NCBI GenBank assembly: GCA_029834535.1
Contig: JAQMWT010000611.1
Coordinates: forward strand, 1 to 40,258
From: Chrysophaeum taylorii
Taxonomy: Eukaryota; Sar; Pelagophyceae; Pelagomonadales; Pelagomonadaceae
Length of the DNA stretch: 40,258 nt
Direction: 5' to 3'
The notes under the pieces: generated by a model
Told to the model about the DNA's origin: nothing
Seen by the model: the letters and a program-made list of their open reading frames with translations, nothing else
Databases searched by the model: none
Made by a program: the position numbers and the translations under genes
Shown: positions 18,784-29,776 of the stretch, piece by piece
Layout: every line of letters starts with the position of its first letter
Position numbering within the stretch: the first letter of the stretch is position 1

Positions 18784-21677
18784 CAGCGTTGGGAATTCAC
18801 TGGGCTCACTTCACTAGGTTCACTGAATTTGGTTCACTTCACTTCACTTCACCGAGAATTTTCGTCCGAAGTCCAATGTTCACTTCACGTTCATTCACTT
18901 CGGCTGACGGCCTGACCCTGACCCCGTCTGATGAGCGAAGTCGAGCCGCGCTACCTGGAGGTGGTGGATAATGTTGATGATGAGGAGGAATACGCGGAAC
19001 AGAAGGAGGAGCACAAGAACGAACCGATTGCGACGTCGATGTTGTGACGTGGAACACACCCGGCAAAAGTGGACGATCAACCAGGTTTTTCCAAGGTGCG
19101 GGGCTGCGTGCGTCGACCGAAGGAAAATCATCCTGACCGCGTTGACCAGTGGGAAGGCGACGACGCGCATGTGTGTATCCGGTGCTGGGAGCGCCAGAAG
19201 GTGACGAGAGACTTCAAGAAAGGCACATGGCAGACGACCAAGCCTCTTGCCCAATTCAAGCATGCGCATCCGGAGGACGAGCTGGGACGTCGACAGCTCA
19301 CCAAGAAACAGAAGACAGACCAAGAAAAGGAGGGCGTTATGACGGCCGTCGGCGTTGTGGTAGCCTCGACGGGTAAATCGGATATTACGAGTTACTTCAT
19401 GGCCATGCCCAGCCAGGCAAAGCACTCTTCCCTGATGGCGTTCTCGGCTCGGCACTGCGTGTACACGTCGCAGCGGATTTCCAAGCGCACCTTTGACGAC
19501 GAAGATCATCGCAGCCAAATTGAGGCGTATTACCGCGGCGGTGGCGGGAAAGGCAAGTGCCCGTTCATGACTCGAAAGGCGCTGTTTGAATGGGTGGACG
19601 CTGAATATCGTTGCTTTGTTCGAATCTTGAAGCACGTCGTTGCGGAGTGTTATGAAGCAGTTTTCGGCAATCCATTCGCCCAGGTGCTGCATGACGGCGG
19701 GAAACTCAAGGATAAGTTCAAGCGACACGCCATTGGCCTATCCTTCATCTGGCCCGATTGGAGTGGCGTTGAGACGGTGTGCGTGGGCCTCGTTCCAGCT
19801 GACGACGGAACCGATTCCGGCACGGCTTTTCTGCTCCGTTCTGATGTCGCGGAGCGTGCGGGAATCGATATCGATTTGGCGGCCGCAACCATTGTTCAAG
19901 AGACCGGGCTGCAATTGGCGTCGCCGAAGAATTTTTTGTTGAGGTCGAAGCGTGTGACATGCATGATATCTCAAAATCTCGGCAGCGGCATGTGGCGACT
20001 TGACACGATCCAGAGGCAAGCAGGTGATCAATCCATTCCCAGCTGGCCAGGAGCTGCTGAACATTGCCCACGATGGAGCCAAGTTCTTTTCTTTGCACAC
20101 GTTTGAAGGATCTGCATGCGCTTTTGCCATTACAGCCGGGGAAATCGCCCAAGCTCAAGCTCAAGCTCGACCTCAATAAGACGAGGTTCCGGGCGCAATA
20201 CCAACTTATTCGTTCCTTGCTGCGTATGCACCACGTGCTCAAACTGTACGCGGCTACCAACATTGGACTCCCCTGGACAATCAGTGATGAGCAATGGGTG
20301 GCGTTGGCTGAATTCGAGGCGATTTTTGCTATAACGGATGCGGCCGTTATTTTCGTGCAACATGAACACTTATACGTGGGGGCGTGCGCCGCATTGATCA
20401 AGCACAACATGGTCGAGTCTCTGCGAGCTGGGACGCTAGAAGTCATTGATCTCCCGAACATAACTGCGAAATCCATGCCACGTAAGACTGTCGATGTTGA
20501 CGACCTCAGCGAGACCGGCAAAATCTGTCTTGAGCGGGCTATTCTCGAATGTGAGCGTCGGTTTTGCGGGAATAATGAAAGCTACGTGCGTCACTTCGAC
20601 TACGAATTCAACGATCGCGAGCTGATTGCCTTCCTTCTTGACTTTCGGACTGTCAACTGCCGGCGCCTGTCGTCCAATCAGAGAGCTCAGGCCAGGAAGT
20701 TGCTCAAGGGAGAATATGTGATTTACGCACGGACGGCATTCCACCACGAAAAGGCAAAGACTTCCTCCGAGTCTGCGCCGCCTTCCGAGCCTGCGCCTGC
20801 CCGCAGTCTCTTGGCGGCACTCGACGCACCCGACGCTTGGGTCGACATTAGTGGCGACGTGCCTTCTTTTGCTATGTCTGAGAACCAGATGCCCGATTTC
20901 AATGTGGAGTTTGAACAGGTCTTCACTCAGAGGATCAGGCTCTCGAGGTCGCTCAACTGGAAAGAGCATTATCCTGAACTTGAGAAGAAGGATGAAGTCG
21001 GCTTCATAGACCTGGCTGTGCTCGACGTTGGGAAGCTGTATCGACCGCTCACCAAGGAGCAGTATAAGTTCCTTCCGGACATGGCGAGAGCCTCTAAGGG
21101 TTCAATTGGTACACATGGCGCGCAGATCTACTGTGAGCGCTGCCTGAGCATTGGAAATCTTGTCCTGACTGAAGGAAGCACGTTGCTCAGCGCGGACGAG
21201 ACGGACAAAGCTGCCCTACTGCGCATGAACAAGAATTTCATTGCGGCGGCCCGGATTAAGTGCAGGGACCTCGCCGAGACCGAGTTCAAAAACGCCGAGA
21301 GCACCATCCCCGAAGACTCTTCGGAGATTGAGGTTGATGAGGAAGAACCAGACGAAGATACCGAGGTAGTTCACATCGCCTAAAGTAAGAAACACTGAAC
21401 CCCATCCACGGTAACTCCTCCTTCGCCCCGAAACGCGAAAGAATCTAAGAGCACCAGACCTAGGCAATAGCGCGCGGAGGGCACGGAACTGACGGGGCGC
21501 GGCAGGGACCGGCGCTGGCGTTAAAAAAAAAAAAAAAAAAAAAAAAAAGTGGCGTTCACTTCACCAAGGTTCACGATGGCCACGCAGGGTGACGTGTTCA
21601 CTTCAAATCACTTCACCAATATTGCGTGGCTGGTGAAGTGGTTCGCGTTCACTTGCTGAAGTGAATTCCTAACGCTG
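18784..21677 (+). mobile_element. Full-length hAT DNA transposon
   Basis: 2894 bp, bounded by 17-bp terminal inverted repeats CAGCGTTGGGAATTCAC (18784-18800) and its complement GTGAATTCCTAACGCTG (21661-21677, one mismatch), with an 8-bp target duplication ctttcatt (18776-18783, 21678-21685). The empty site acctttcatt|ccccgaatt is present in the right LTR near 34047-34065. Subterminal regions are dense in GTTCACTTCAC words (18800-18905, 21550-21660), likely transposase binding sites. A 26-nt A run lies at 21523-21548. It encodes a transposase (18931-21383). Confidence 0.95.
18931..21383 (+). pseudogene. hAT transposase (BED finger, catalytic region, hATC dimerisation domain)
   Basis: The frame opens at ATG 18931 with an acidic N-terminus, meets one in-frame TGA at 19045-19047 and continues to about 19960. 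A BED-type zinc finger is visible as CIRCWERQKVTRDFKKGTWQ then TTKPLAQFKHAH (about 19177-19270). The downstream block CDMHDIS, in a different frame (about 19953-19975), fits the C-x-x-H motif, after which the frame from 20064 (to 21383) carries NKTRFRAQYQLIRSLLRMH and the hATC domain ending YCERCLSIGNLVLTEGSTLL...LLRMNKN (about 21130-21235), the dimerisation signature. The C-terminus is acidic. The stop and two frame changes (near 19950 and 20130) could be mutations or unspliced introns; intact termini show it moved recently enough to keep its empty site recognisable. Confidence 0.88.
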
Positions 21678-21771
21678 CTTTCATTCCCCGAATTAAAAAC
21701 TTCCAGGCGTTCATGATGAGACGGAATGGTTTCCCAGGTGACTTACCACTGCATATGCTAAATGCTCTGCA

Positions 21772-22295
21772 GGTTATGGGCCCAGGCGGGTCCCTGAGAA
21801 ACCATGTGTTAACGCGTGCAAGTAACCTATGGGTTTTGGACTGTTACCGCGCCAGTCCAGCCTCGCCACGCAAACACGCTTGTTTATATAACGCCACTAC
21901 CATTGGGCTGTATATAGCATATTTTGCATACGTGATCGAGCAACCTTGTGTGCGCCTGTTCATATTATCGTGTTGTCATGTTAATGTTGATGTGTGTGTA
22001 AGTTGGCTAACCTGTACTCTTGCACACATGTTATGGAATATTTTGGGTACGTCCACTCGTACATTCCATGGCAAGGCACTTACCAAGCTCCTTTAGAGAG
22101 CACCAAAATAACCAGCTGCCATGAGTGACTACGCTTAGCGGCACTACTCTGGACTCACAGCTTGCACAGTTGTCAAATAGACGTTTTTCCATCGATAACG
22201 CATGAGTGTACATAGACACCAATAGACAGACCCCCTTGGAATGTCTAGACAGTGTCAACTGCGTGACTGAACCTACAGGTTCCCCGTCAAGTGCT
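21772..22295 (+). other. Copia leader between LTR and Gag
   Basis: Contains the primer-binding-site position immediately after the LTR and then AT-richer sequence with no convincing coding signal up to the Gag ATG at 22296. Possible packaging region by position only. Confidence 0.45.
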
Positions 22296-24242
22296 ATGGC
22301 AGAACACGCAGCACGAGCCGCACCCAAGGCGATCACAGGTGCGGACATACTGAAGCTCGAAGCTCCTGTAGTTGAGTTTCTCAACGAAGGAAATCGATTT
22401 CAGCTTCAGACCCGCAAGGTATCCTTGCAAATTAAGCATATCCAACAATTATTACGGTCCAGTCATGCCAATGCCTTCCTCGAGTACGACTCGTACGAAG
22501 CATACACTCGGTCATGCAAGGACTACGAGATCCTCCGGAATCAAATTCTCGATCGCGTTTTCCTGGAATGGAAGACCGATAGGGCTGCTGATCTCCATTT
22601 AGCTGTTGATGAATTGCCCCCTGAGTATCAGGAATGGCACTTCACCAATGAAGCTTTCCCCAACTTACCTGACGCAGAAGTAGCTCAGCTAGCTACTGTC
22701 TGTTGCGACAATGAAGTCAAGGCATTGCGCCCTGAAATCAATCTCCGTTTCTTAGAAGAGGAACGAATCTTAAATAGCGCGCGCCCGAACGCATTAGCTT
22801 TTGACACCCGTGTTCGTGCCCCTGTTACCATGTTTTCGTTAACTGCTGCTGACTGGCACACTTATCAGAACACGTATGCTACATTCTTGCATACTCACTT
22901 CAATCTTGAAAGTGTTGAAAACCAAAAACCAGCACTTGCTGCCTGGCCCGCCATCAATGAGGTGTATAACAAAAGTTATTTACCCAACAAGGCTCGCGCC
23001 ATTATGCTCGTTGCCTTTAGTCACTACGAGTCTGTTACGGCTACTGATGTGTCCTACCTGAAACAGCAGTTTAACTCTGTTGTTTATAATCCTAACTGGT
23101 ATGTCCATATGTCTTTATTGAAGCTGTCCTAGCATTTAGGCAAATCTCTTACCAACTTAACCAGGAAGAGACTGACCTTCAATTCGACTTTGGTACTCTT
23201 TGTATAAAAATTTATGAAGAGATACATCGGCATTATGCCGATAATACCAGCAACAACCAATACGATCGTGGTTGGGTAGACTGGTGTTATATGTATGAAA
23301 CTCGATCTTCATCTCGGCCTGTTCCAGACGCTGAACGATTGTGTCACCCTACCAACCCTAGCTATATCTTAGAATACGCATTAGACTTATACAATGTAGT
23401 ATCAAATGGGTCGAACAAAGACGCTTAGAACGCCCTCATCAGCCAGTGTCAGCCTCATCAGCCATGCCGTGCTTTTCATCAAATGACGATAGCGAAGTAT
23501 GATCGGCATCCCTTTTGCTTTCGGCTTGTGGTGGTTGGTTGAAGGCAGATTGGACCTGTGAATATAGCGAGGACAGTAACGCTGGTGGTAAAGCCGAGAT
23601 GGCGGAAGCAGTAAAGAAGTTAGGCACAATATTGGAGGGATTACCCTGTGTGTTGGGGGGATTCTTCGTGTCTGTAGTAGGAGGCTGTCTCTTGGCAACC
23701 TTACGTCGAAGGATTAACACCACAACCAAAGCCGAAATTACTACTGACAAGCACGCTGGATCTATCAGACAAAAGTCTGACTCAAACTGCAAACGCACTT
23801 GCGTCCATTACTTCTTCTCAACCTGGAACATCCGCCACGTTTAACGCTAGACGCTTGCGTAACTCTAACGATGCACGCCAGCCTTTCTCTCGCAGCGACT
23901 TATCGTATTATCGTTCTGGTGATTCTTATGTCACCAAGAAAACTGCTGGACAGTCCCATGACCGTCCAATTTACCCTCGCACTTTCGACAGGTCCTCTCG
24001 ATCTAATATGAAGTTATTGGACCGAACGAAGCACACCATAAATACACTGCAAGAGCAGTGTAGTGAACTTACGAAGCATGTGACATATAATGATATCTCG
24101 GCTCAGCTACAACAGAACATCACCAAGTTATTTGAGACTCTGTTGAAATCCGCCGTTATTCTATCAACCACATCTGAGGACAATGGTGACTTACTTCGTC
24201 TAAACGAACAACTCATGTTCGCAGAAGACATCATTTTATGAT
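22296..24242 (+). pseudogene. Gag of the copia-type element (rearranged)
   Basis: The main frame runs from ATG 22296 to 23132 with a mostly helical, charged product (MAEHAARAAPKAITGAD...). After the stop the coding signal continues in the next frame (EAVLAFRQISYQLNQEETDL, about 23120-23180) to a stop near 23429. The stretch 23430-23700 is an inverted copy of 24330-24580 and interrupts the gene. Gag-like sequence resumes at about 23783 (basic, Ser/Arg-rich, nucleic-acid-binding in style) to 24241, with a helical tail LDRTKHTINTLQEQCSEL. No CCHC knuckle was found. A one-base shift at about 24235 joins it to the protease frame through the first TxxSLNY motif. Gag identity is by position and composition. 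Confidence 0.6.
23430..23700 (-). repeat. Inverted duplicate of the Gag/protease junction
   Basis: The minus strand here repeats, at about 90% amino-acid identity, the plus-strand sequence at 24330-24580: IVPNFFTASAISALPPALLS, QPPQAE and SSFDEKHGMADEAD occur in both. The copies are in opposite orientation about 0.65 kb apart and could form a hairpin. The inserted copy breaks Gag. Confidence 0.9.
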
Positions 24243-24260
24243 GTAGACGTTCATCTATCT

Positions 24261-24284
24261 TCGACCGAAAAGTCGTTAAACTAC
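24261..24284 (+). other. TxxSLNY motif 1 (Gag/PR border)
   Basis: Frame-consistent STEKSLNYVE. Codons ACC, TCG, TTA, AAC are the same as in the other copies. It lies between Gag and the protease. Confidence 0.7.
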
Positions 24285-24306
24285 GTGGAGCCACAACATC
24301 ATACTG

Positions 24307-25332
24307 TTGCTACTGCTCCCACCCCAAAGGCAACTTACTACAAATACCAAGAATGGCTCCAACACACAGGGTAATCCCTCTGATATTGTGCCTAACTTCT
24401 TTACTGCTTCCGCCATCTCGGCGTTACCACCAGCGTTACTGTCCTCGCTATCTTCACAGGTCCAATCAGCCATCAACCAACCACCACAAGCCGAAACCAC
24501 AAGGGATGTCGATAAGACCTCGCTATCATCATTTGATGAGAAGCACGGCATGGCTGATGAGGCTGACGAACCATCACCACCTGTTCAACCGATTATCATT
24601 CCAACTCACTTGTTATTTCTGGAGAACTTCTTCACTGCCAGCCTCTCCACTACTTGCCCGCATTCGGAAAATGCACTTCTAACGAAATATATGAAGGTAA
24701 ACAGCGTTCCCCAACATTGTTCCTTTTCATATTTTGACTCCTGTGCTACCATATCGTTAATGTCCACCTACGACTATGCGATTCCAAATCATATTATTCC
24801 ACTGGATCCCAAATACGCGCCGATTAATATACAAACTGCCACTGGACAACAACGTGCCTCGCATATGATGTTAACACGTAATATTGTTGTCCCACTACCA
24901 GATCATCCACAAATCGGTTACGTAAAGATTGACTTCGCTTCATGTCTTCAGCCAGTGCACAACCGACATCTCGCTATATTGAGCATGCTCGAGTGGAACC
25001 AGACAAACTTGACCACTGTGTTCAGTGATCGATCTGAGCCAAAGCTCAGCGCTGTCGCGAGCCGCATAGACAAAGATGTGCGTATTCCCATACATTACGT
25101 AGAAGCTAACTTGCCTGCTCTCCCTTGTCTCACCTACAACATCGCTCGCGACAAGCAACTCGAACTACGCTCCCTCGCATTTCCGCTCAAGCGATACCAC
25201 GAAAACAGGGATCTACTGGCATACTATAACTATCTCCTCAAGAGAGTTTTACCAGATCGCCCGTGGATTCGCCCTTTGGTTCTTAATCTTCGGAAACAGA
25301 ACAAATTCATTCAGCAAAACACTCCGCCATAA
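24307..25332 (+). pseudogene. Aspartic protease module of the copia-type element
   Basis: Open frame of 342 codons with no ATG near its start, consistent with being part of a polyprotein. The N-terminal third is Ser/Ala/Pro-rich linker (the segment duplicated at 23430-23700). The protease core begins with FSYFDSCATISLMSTYDYAI (about 24724-24783), which sits where copia retropepsins have D-S/T-G-A; here the Gly is Cys. A hydrophobic block IGYVKIDFASCL (about 24913-24950) and LAILSMLEWN (about 24971-25000) match the later strands of the fold. It would cut the polyprotein; the recurring TxxSLNY motifs are candidate substrates. The Gly-to-Cys change may inactivate it. Confidence 0.6.
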
Positions 25333-25338
25333 ACATGA

Positions 25339-27580
25339 ATGCTTTCTCGCCCTGTGTTTCTCTCACAAGAGCCCAATCTTCGCAAACCCTCTGTCATGTT
25401 ACTTTGTTCTGGTTTGTCAACCCCAGCGTTCCTGTCTCAAGCCACTAATGACCTAGGCTTAAATATCAATGTAAAAGTTGTTGTTGAGTCTGATGATACG
25501 CTTGTGCGCATGTTACGCCACCGTTTTCCTACAGTGTTATTATTTGAATCTTTACCCGCCTTTATTAAGCACCTTCACCAAATCTCACCAGAGGAAAGGC
25601 GCAAATTTTATTGCGATATTATTGAGATAACTCCTCCCCGCACTAACAGGAATCTACTAAAGCAGCTTAAGACTGAAGACTTACACAGCCTGCTCGACGA
25701 CTCTCTGTTCGACAGCATGCTGTCTGTCATCAAACTTCTCCAACCCTTGGTACTACTGGCTGAGATGACACCACCCCACAAGTATTGTCATCAAGACCAC
25801 ATAAATGTCGCCAATCTCATCCATGCCACACTCGATTACTGTGTCGATGTTGTTGACAGGTTCCCGACCTACCTATGTGGCGACTACCAATCTAGGGAAA
25901 GATGGATCTGCATCGCACGCAGGTATTCTACTGGACCAATCAACATACTTTCATGGCCTATCCACCACCCACGCCCCTTCCTTAAGATCTAACTAAACTA
26001 ACTTCAGACCTCTCCCGAGCATGGGAGCCAGGCCGGACCGACAGGTGCCAGTCCGGAATCACGGGCCTGTAGACGAGGAGCGCCGAAAGGTAGGTCGGCG
26101 GAGATTGACCATCAAGCTTGTCGCTATGCGACGAGGAGACCGCGATGTGACTGACAACCAACTCGTCGATAACCTTCCGTCTTCGCCCCCCGGCCATACC
26201 CCGTCCCACTGCGAACGTTCCGGCTGCCAACCGGCCCGCCCGGGAGGCGAATAGGTGCCAACCTACGCCGGGAGGGCGGATGCCCTCGCAAGGCTCAGGA
26301 TTCATGAGGATCGTGGATGACATACAAGCCATTCCTAAACGACTTTGGCTATCAAAAGATATCGCCAAAGACTGGATCCGGGTGTTCCCTGACCCCCCAG
26401 ATGCCCCCGTTCCTAAAACGTTTGCACCTTACTCTCGCACAGGTTCTGTTCAGCTTACTATGACTGACCTTGAAACACTCAATTTGTTATTTCTTCGCCT
26501 TCACTCACAACAGGCTCACGAGCAACGCACGCACTCTGTTCAATCCGAGTGTACTTATCATCAGCTGTGTTTCAAACGCTCCTCCATGGAACCACTGCCT
26601 CATGCAACTAATCCATTGCGTGTCAAGGCCTTTACCATCCTCTACAACGTGTTCGCCAGATTGCACACTAACTCACCCACTTCTGTGTCCTATTACATAA
26701 CCGTTTTCGAAACTGACCAACCATCACATAGGTTACTACTTACAACCTCATCAACATCACACAACACCTACTTCTTAACCGGTGGCCACCACACTGACGG
26801 CAACCTCACCATAGAAAACGCCGCCACCAAATATCATGCTTCCATTGACGCGTTTGGAAGCACGTATACGTTTACTGCCTCCAACGTCCCCCGCGACAGA
26901 GACAGATCTATATATTTGGAGCCGTTTATGGGTTACTTGTGGATAATCCAAGCCCTTCCTCAAGTTGGCTCCGCTGCCGCCTATGGCACCGCCATACAAA
27001 AGCTCTTGTCCAGATGCTCTCTTGTGATGCCTGGCTGCCTTACCTACAAGGCCACCGACAATTCTTTCGACTACAAGGATTCTCATTTTGCTCTGGAAGA
27101 TCACCACTTATCCCATAGTCGCTATATAGGGTATCTTCGTGGAAGTGACCGCAAACTCGGCTCTAAAATCCACTCCATGCTTGCTCCATTGCCCACCGTC
27201 CGAGGGTATGCAAACATTATCTTACTCGACCCTCGCAACGGGAAACTACGCTATCCTACTCGACCGGAGTTGATTCGTGCTAACAACCACACCAAACAAC
27301 AGGAGTCTTTCCTCTTGTCTCTTCGCCACGACCTTTGCTGCGACATGCTCAGCAATGCTCTGCCTGCCGGTACGTACAGCACACTGTACAAGCACCTCTC
27401 GCTCCTCGTTGCCGATATTAAATCCCTTATGTTGGACCCTACCTTCCAACATACTGCTGCCGTGATGAAGAAATCCTATGTATCCACCTTCATGACCTTT
27501 GATCTGGACTCCACCACGTGCAGCACAGATACCTTGTCTTTGGCACAAGCCTTCATGACTTCTATCTCCAGCAACTGCTT
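25339..27580 (+). pseudogene. Cytosine-5 DNA methyltransferase module of the copia-type element
   Basis: Two frames (25339-25992 and 26280-27818) split by a 0.29-kb repeat form one domain. Motif I: SVMLLCSGLSTPAFLSQ (about 25390-25440). SAM-binding acidic strand: VKVVVESDD (about 25472-25498). Motif IV position: CDIIEITPPRTN (about 25612-25650), where the catalytic Cys of P-C is Arg. Motif VI position: VLLAEMTPPHKY (about 25747-25785), keeping the Glu. Motif VIII: DYQSRERWICIARR (about 25879-25920). After the insertion, about 300 residues of target-recognition-like sequence lead to GKLRYPTRPELIRANN (motif IX, about 27241-27288) and MLSNALPAGTYSTLYKHL (motif X, about 27346-27400). All motifs are in order, so homology is convincing although catalysis is doubtful. 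It lies between protease and integrase, and ends at the second TxxSLNY motif. Confidence 0.75.
25993..26289. repeat. Structured dispersed repeat inserted in the copia methyltransferase
   Basis: It begins about CTAACTTCAGACCTCTCCCG, shared almost exactly with 39630 onward, and its 3' part (ttccggctgccaaccggccc, gggaggcga) resembles 39885-39915. Short palindromes (CTCCC-gagcat-GGGAG; CCGGAC...GTCCGG) suggest folded RNA. The middle differs between the copies. It may be a SINE-like or MITE-like element; class unknown. It separates motif VIII from the target-recognition part of the methyltransferase. Confidence 0.6.
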
Positions 27581-27602
27581 GACCGAAATGTCGTTAAAAT
27601 AT
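27579..27602 (+). other. TxxSLNY motif 2 (MTase/IN border), variant SLKY
   Basis: In-frame LTEMSLKYIS, after methyltransferase motif X and before an acidic linker (DDEDAPPSDPAAHQDDDAPP) that leads to integrase. Confidence 0.7.
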
Positions 27603-29755
27603 ATATCTTCGTCCTACGAAGATACTCTCGCTACTCGTGATGATGAGGATGCACCTCCAAGTGACCCTGCTGCGCACCAGGATGACGACGCACCGCCTCC
27701 TCCTGCCTTGGACACCGAACTCAAGTTCGATGTTCGGCGCAAACGTCATATCCCCGCTCATCCCATTCCTCGCGAATCCTTCGCACACGGATCTGCTGAA
27801 TACCTCAACGCCAAATAACGTGCCAATCGCTTCCACCGGGTGCACCACTGCCCCGACAACGTTGCAGCCAAGGCCCCCAACGTACTGGCTCGCCCTGGCT
27901 TCTCTGCCTCAGACCTACCGTATCGCGACTTATGCACCGACTGCATTGCGCACTACAAGCGCCACCCGCACAAGCACTTCAATCCGACCAAGCCCTCTTT
28001 TGAGCAAACTTACAAAGCCGGCGAAGTCTGGGCGTGCGACGGCGGCTATGTGACAATTCCATCAGAATGGGTTGGCTTCACACACATTACTGTGCTCAAG
28101 GAACTTATCTCGAAGTTTCTCTTGGTGTACTTTACACGCACCACCAACGCCACGGAGTTCACTCAAGCTCTGGACTTTGTGTATGACTTTTGTCGTACAC
28201 AACTCAACGTGCACATGCGCACCCTCTACTCTGATGCCTTCAAGCCCCACTTTAGCCAGCACATTACCTCCCCGTACCGCGTCACCGCGTCGATAAGGGC
28301 ATTCAGCTCATCGCTATCCCGCCGTACATGCACCACTTTAACTTTGAAGTCGAGTCAGCCATCGGCTTCATCGCCTCCGCCTCCTCGACTCGCCTTCGCT
28401 CTCTCCTTAATGCTCATTATCATGGCTCCAAAATCGTGGAACCAGCCATCATGTTTCCCTGGGCGGTGATACACACCATCCAAAGCTACAACCTTCTCCC
28501 GAACGCCACGCTCGAGCGCATTCACCATGCTATCCTGAGTCCGCAACAGCTACTCTACAATCAACTGAGCACTCCCCAGCATGACATGCTCAAGATCTTC
28601 GGCGCTGAATGCTACCTTCTATTGGAACCCCACGAGCACCACAAGTGGGGACCGTGCCGCCGCAAATACTTATATCTATGTTGTGCCAACGCGCAAAACA
28701 CGCTCGTCTCCCCACGTGTTGACCATATTGCCGACGTCGTCCTCAACCCTGAAAACGGACAAATCCGTGTTTCGTCCAAGCTGCAATTCCTCTGCATGCT
28801 CCAGCATCCTGCTCCTGATCCTGAACTTGCTCCTCCGCCTCACGCTCCTCCCGCGCCTTTCTCGCTCACACCCCACGCTGCTATCCAAGACCATTTCATT
28901 CAGAGGGGGACACGGACACCTCATCCTCAGAGGGGGCACTCTCCACCTCCCTCAGCTCCTTCTTCGTCCCCTGCTCCTGCTTCTCCTCCCCCTTCCGACG
29001 CTCCCGTCGACGATTCTGGCTCTATGCCACCGCCGCCCTTGCTTCCTTCTTACAAAGACCTTTTTGCACAAGATGACCTCATTCTTGTCCCAGGTTCCAA
29101 ACAACCTAACAACCGCAAGGCAACCTCCATGAAAAATATCCAAGCCCGGCTGCAAGCGTCTACTATTGGTGCTTACAAAGCCGCTGGTGGCAAACTCGCC
29201 GATTTCCGCTGGGATCTTCGCCACCACTTTCTTACGTTCAAGTCTCCCGCCCTCTCCGCCCTTCATATCAATGGTGGTATCCTCTGGTCTGCTATCTGCT
29301 CAGAGGGGGAACATGCGTTGTTAGCTCGTCTTCTTCTCCCGTTGCGCACTGACTTACTTGCCCGTTACCCTCACGTCGATGGTTACTTCGCCCACGCTAA
29401 GTGCGCATCCAGCATCCCAGCCGCAACCTTTCTAACTGCTGATGGTTCACCTACGCGCTCCATTCCTCAGCCTCTTTTAGCTGCGTTCACTGAGCACGCT
29501 GCTGCCTTTGGCATCTCTTCATTACAGTATGCACTTACGTATCTGGCGCCGACCAGCTTTATCGATCACAACTCCTCCGAGTTTGGCGCTAATTCTGCAT
29601 CTCTGTCTGACTTGGAGGAATACCTTCTGGTCTCTACAGAGTATATCACCCAGGTCTTACATGCCGACCCTACTATCCATATTCAACTGGAATCTGCCCC
29701 TACTACTCCTACTGACGCTGTTTCCGCTTATCCCGAAGTCGCGCACACTGCCTCG
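27600..29755 (+). pseudogene. Integrase of the copia-type element
   Basis: After the acidic linker, a stop at 27816-27818 interrupts the frame; the coding signal continues in the same frame from 27819. The zinc-binding part shows RFHRVHHC...LCTDCIAHYKR (about 27825-27965). The catalytic core shows EVWACDGGYV with the first Asp at about 28038-28040, LYSDAF with the second Asp at about 28232-28234 and, after a one-base frame change near 28285, YMHHFNFEVES with the catalytic Glu near 28345-28353. The remaining C-terminal region (to about 29750) includes a long Pro/Ser-rich stretch (about 28810-29040) and a helical domain. Integrase upstream of RT identifies the copia class. This copy is broken by the stop and the frameshift. 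Confidence 0.85.
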
Positions 29756-29776
29756 ACCGCAACGTCGTTAAACTAT
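29753..29776 (+). other. TxxSLNY motif 3 (IN/RT border)
   Basis: In-frame STATSLNYSS at the point where the integrase tail ends and RT leader sequence begins. Codons are ACC GCA ACG TCG TTA AAC TAT. Confidence 0.75.

Larger units (their letters stand above)
16427..21771 (+). repeat. Left LTR of the copia-type element, split in three pieces
   Basis: The pieces are 16427-16515, 18655-18783 and 21686-21771; joined in order they align end to end with the right LTR 33834-34140, with about 5% substitutions by eye plus a 3-nt length difference (tgttctgagg versus tgttcttctgagg). The first break is the A|T Helitron site, the second the 8-bp hAT target ctttcatt. Directly after the LTR (21772) comes GGTTATGGGCCCAGG, the expected primer-binding-site position; the tRNA was not identified. 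Confidence 0.9.

Noticed and set aside
24225..24245. Programmed -1 frameshift site between Gag and protease
   Set aside because: The catttta context is not a standard X-XXY-YYZ heptamer, and other frame changes in this copy are plainly mutational.
25993..26289. Spliceosomal intron in the copia methyltransferase
   Set aside because: The ends do not give a clear GT-AG pair that restores the frame, and the sequence has a relative at 39630 outside any reading frame, so a dispersed repeat fits better.
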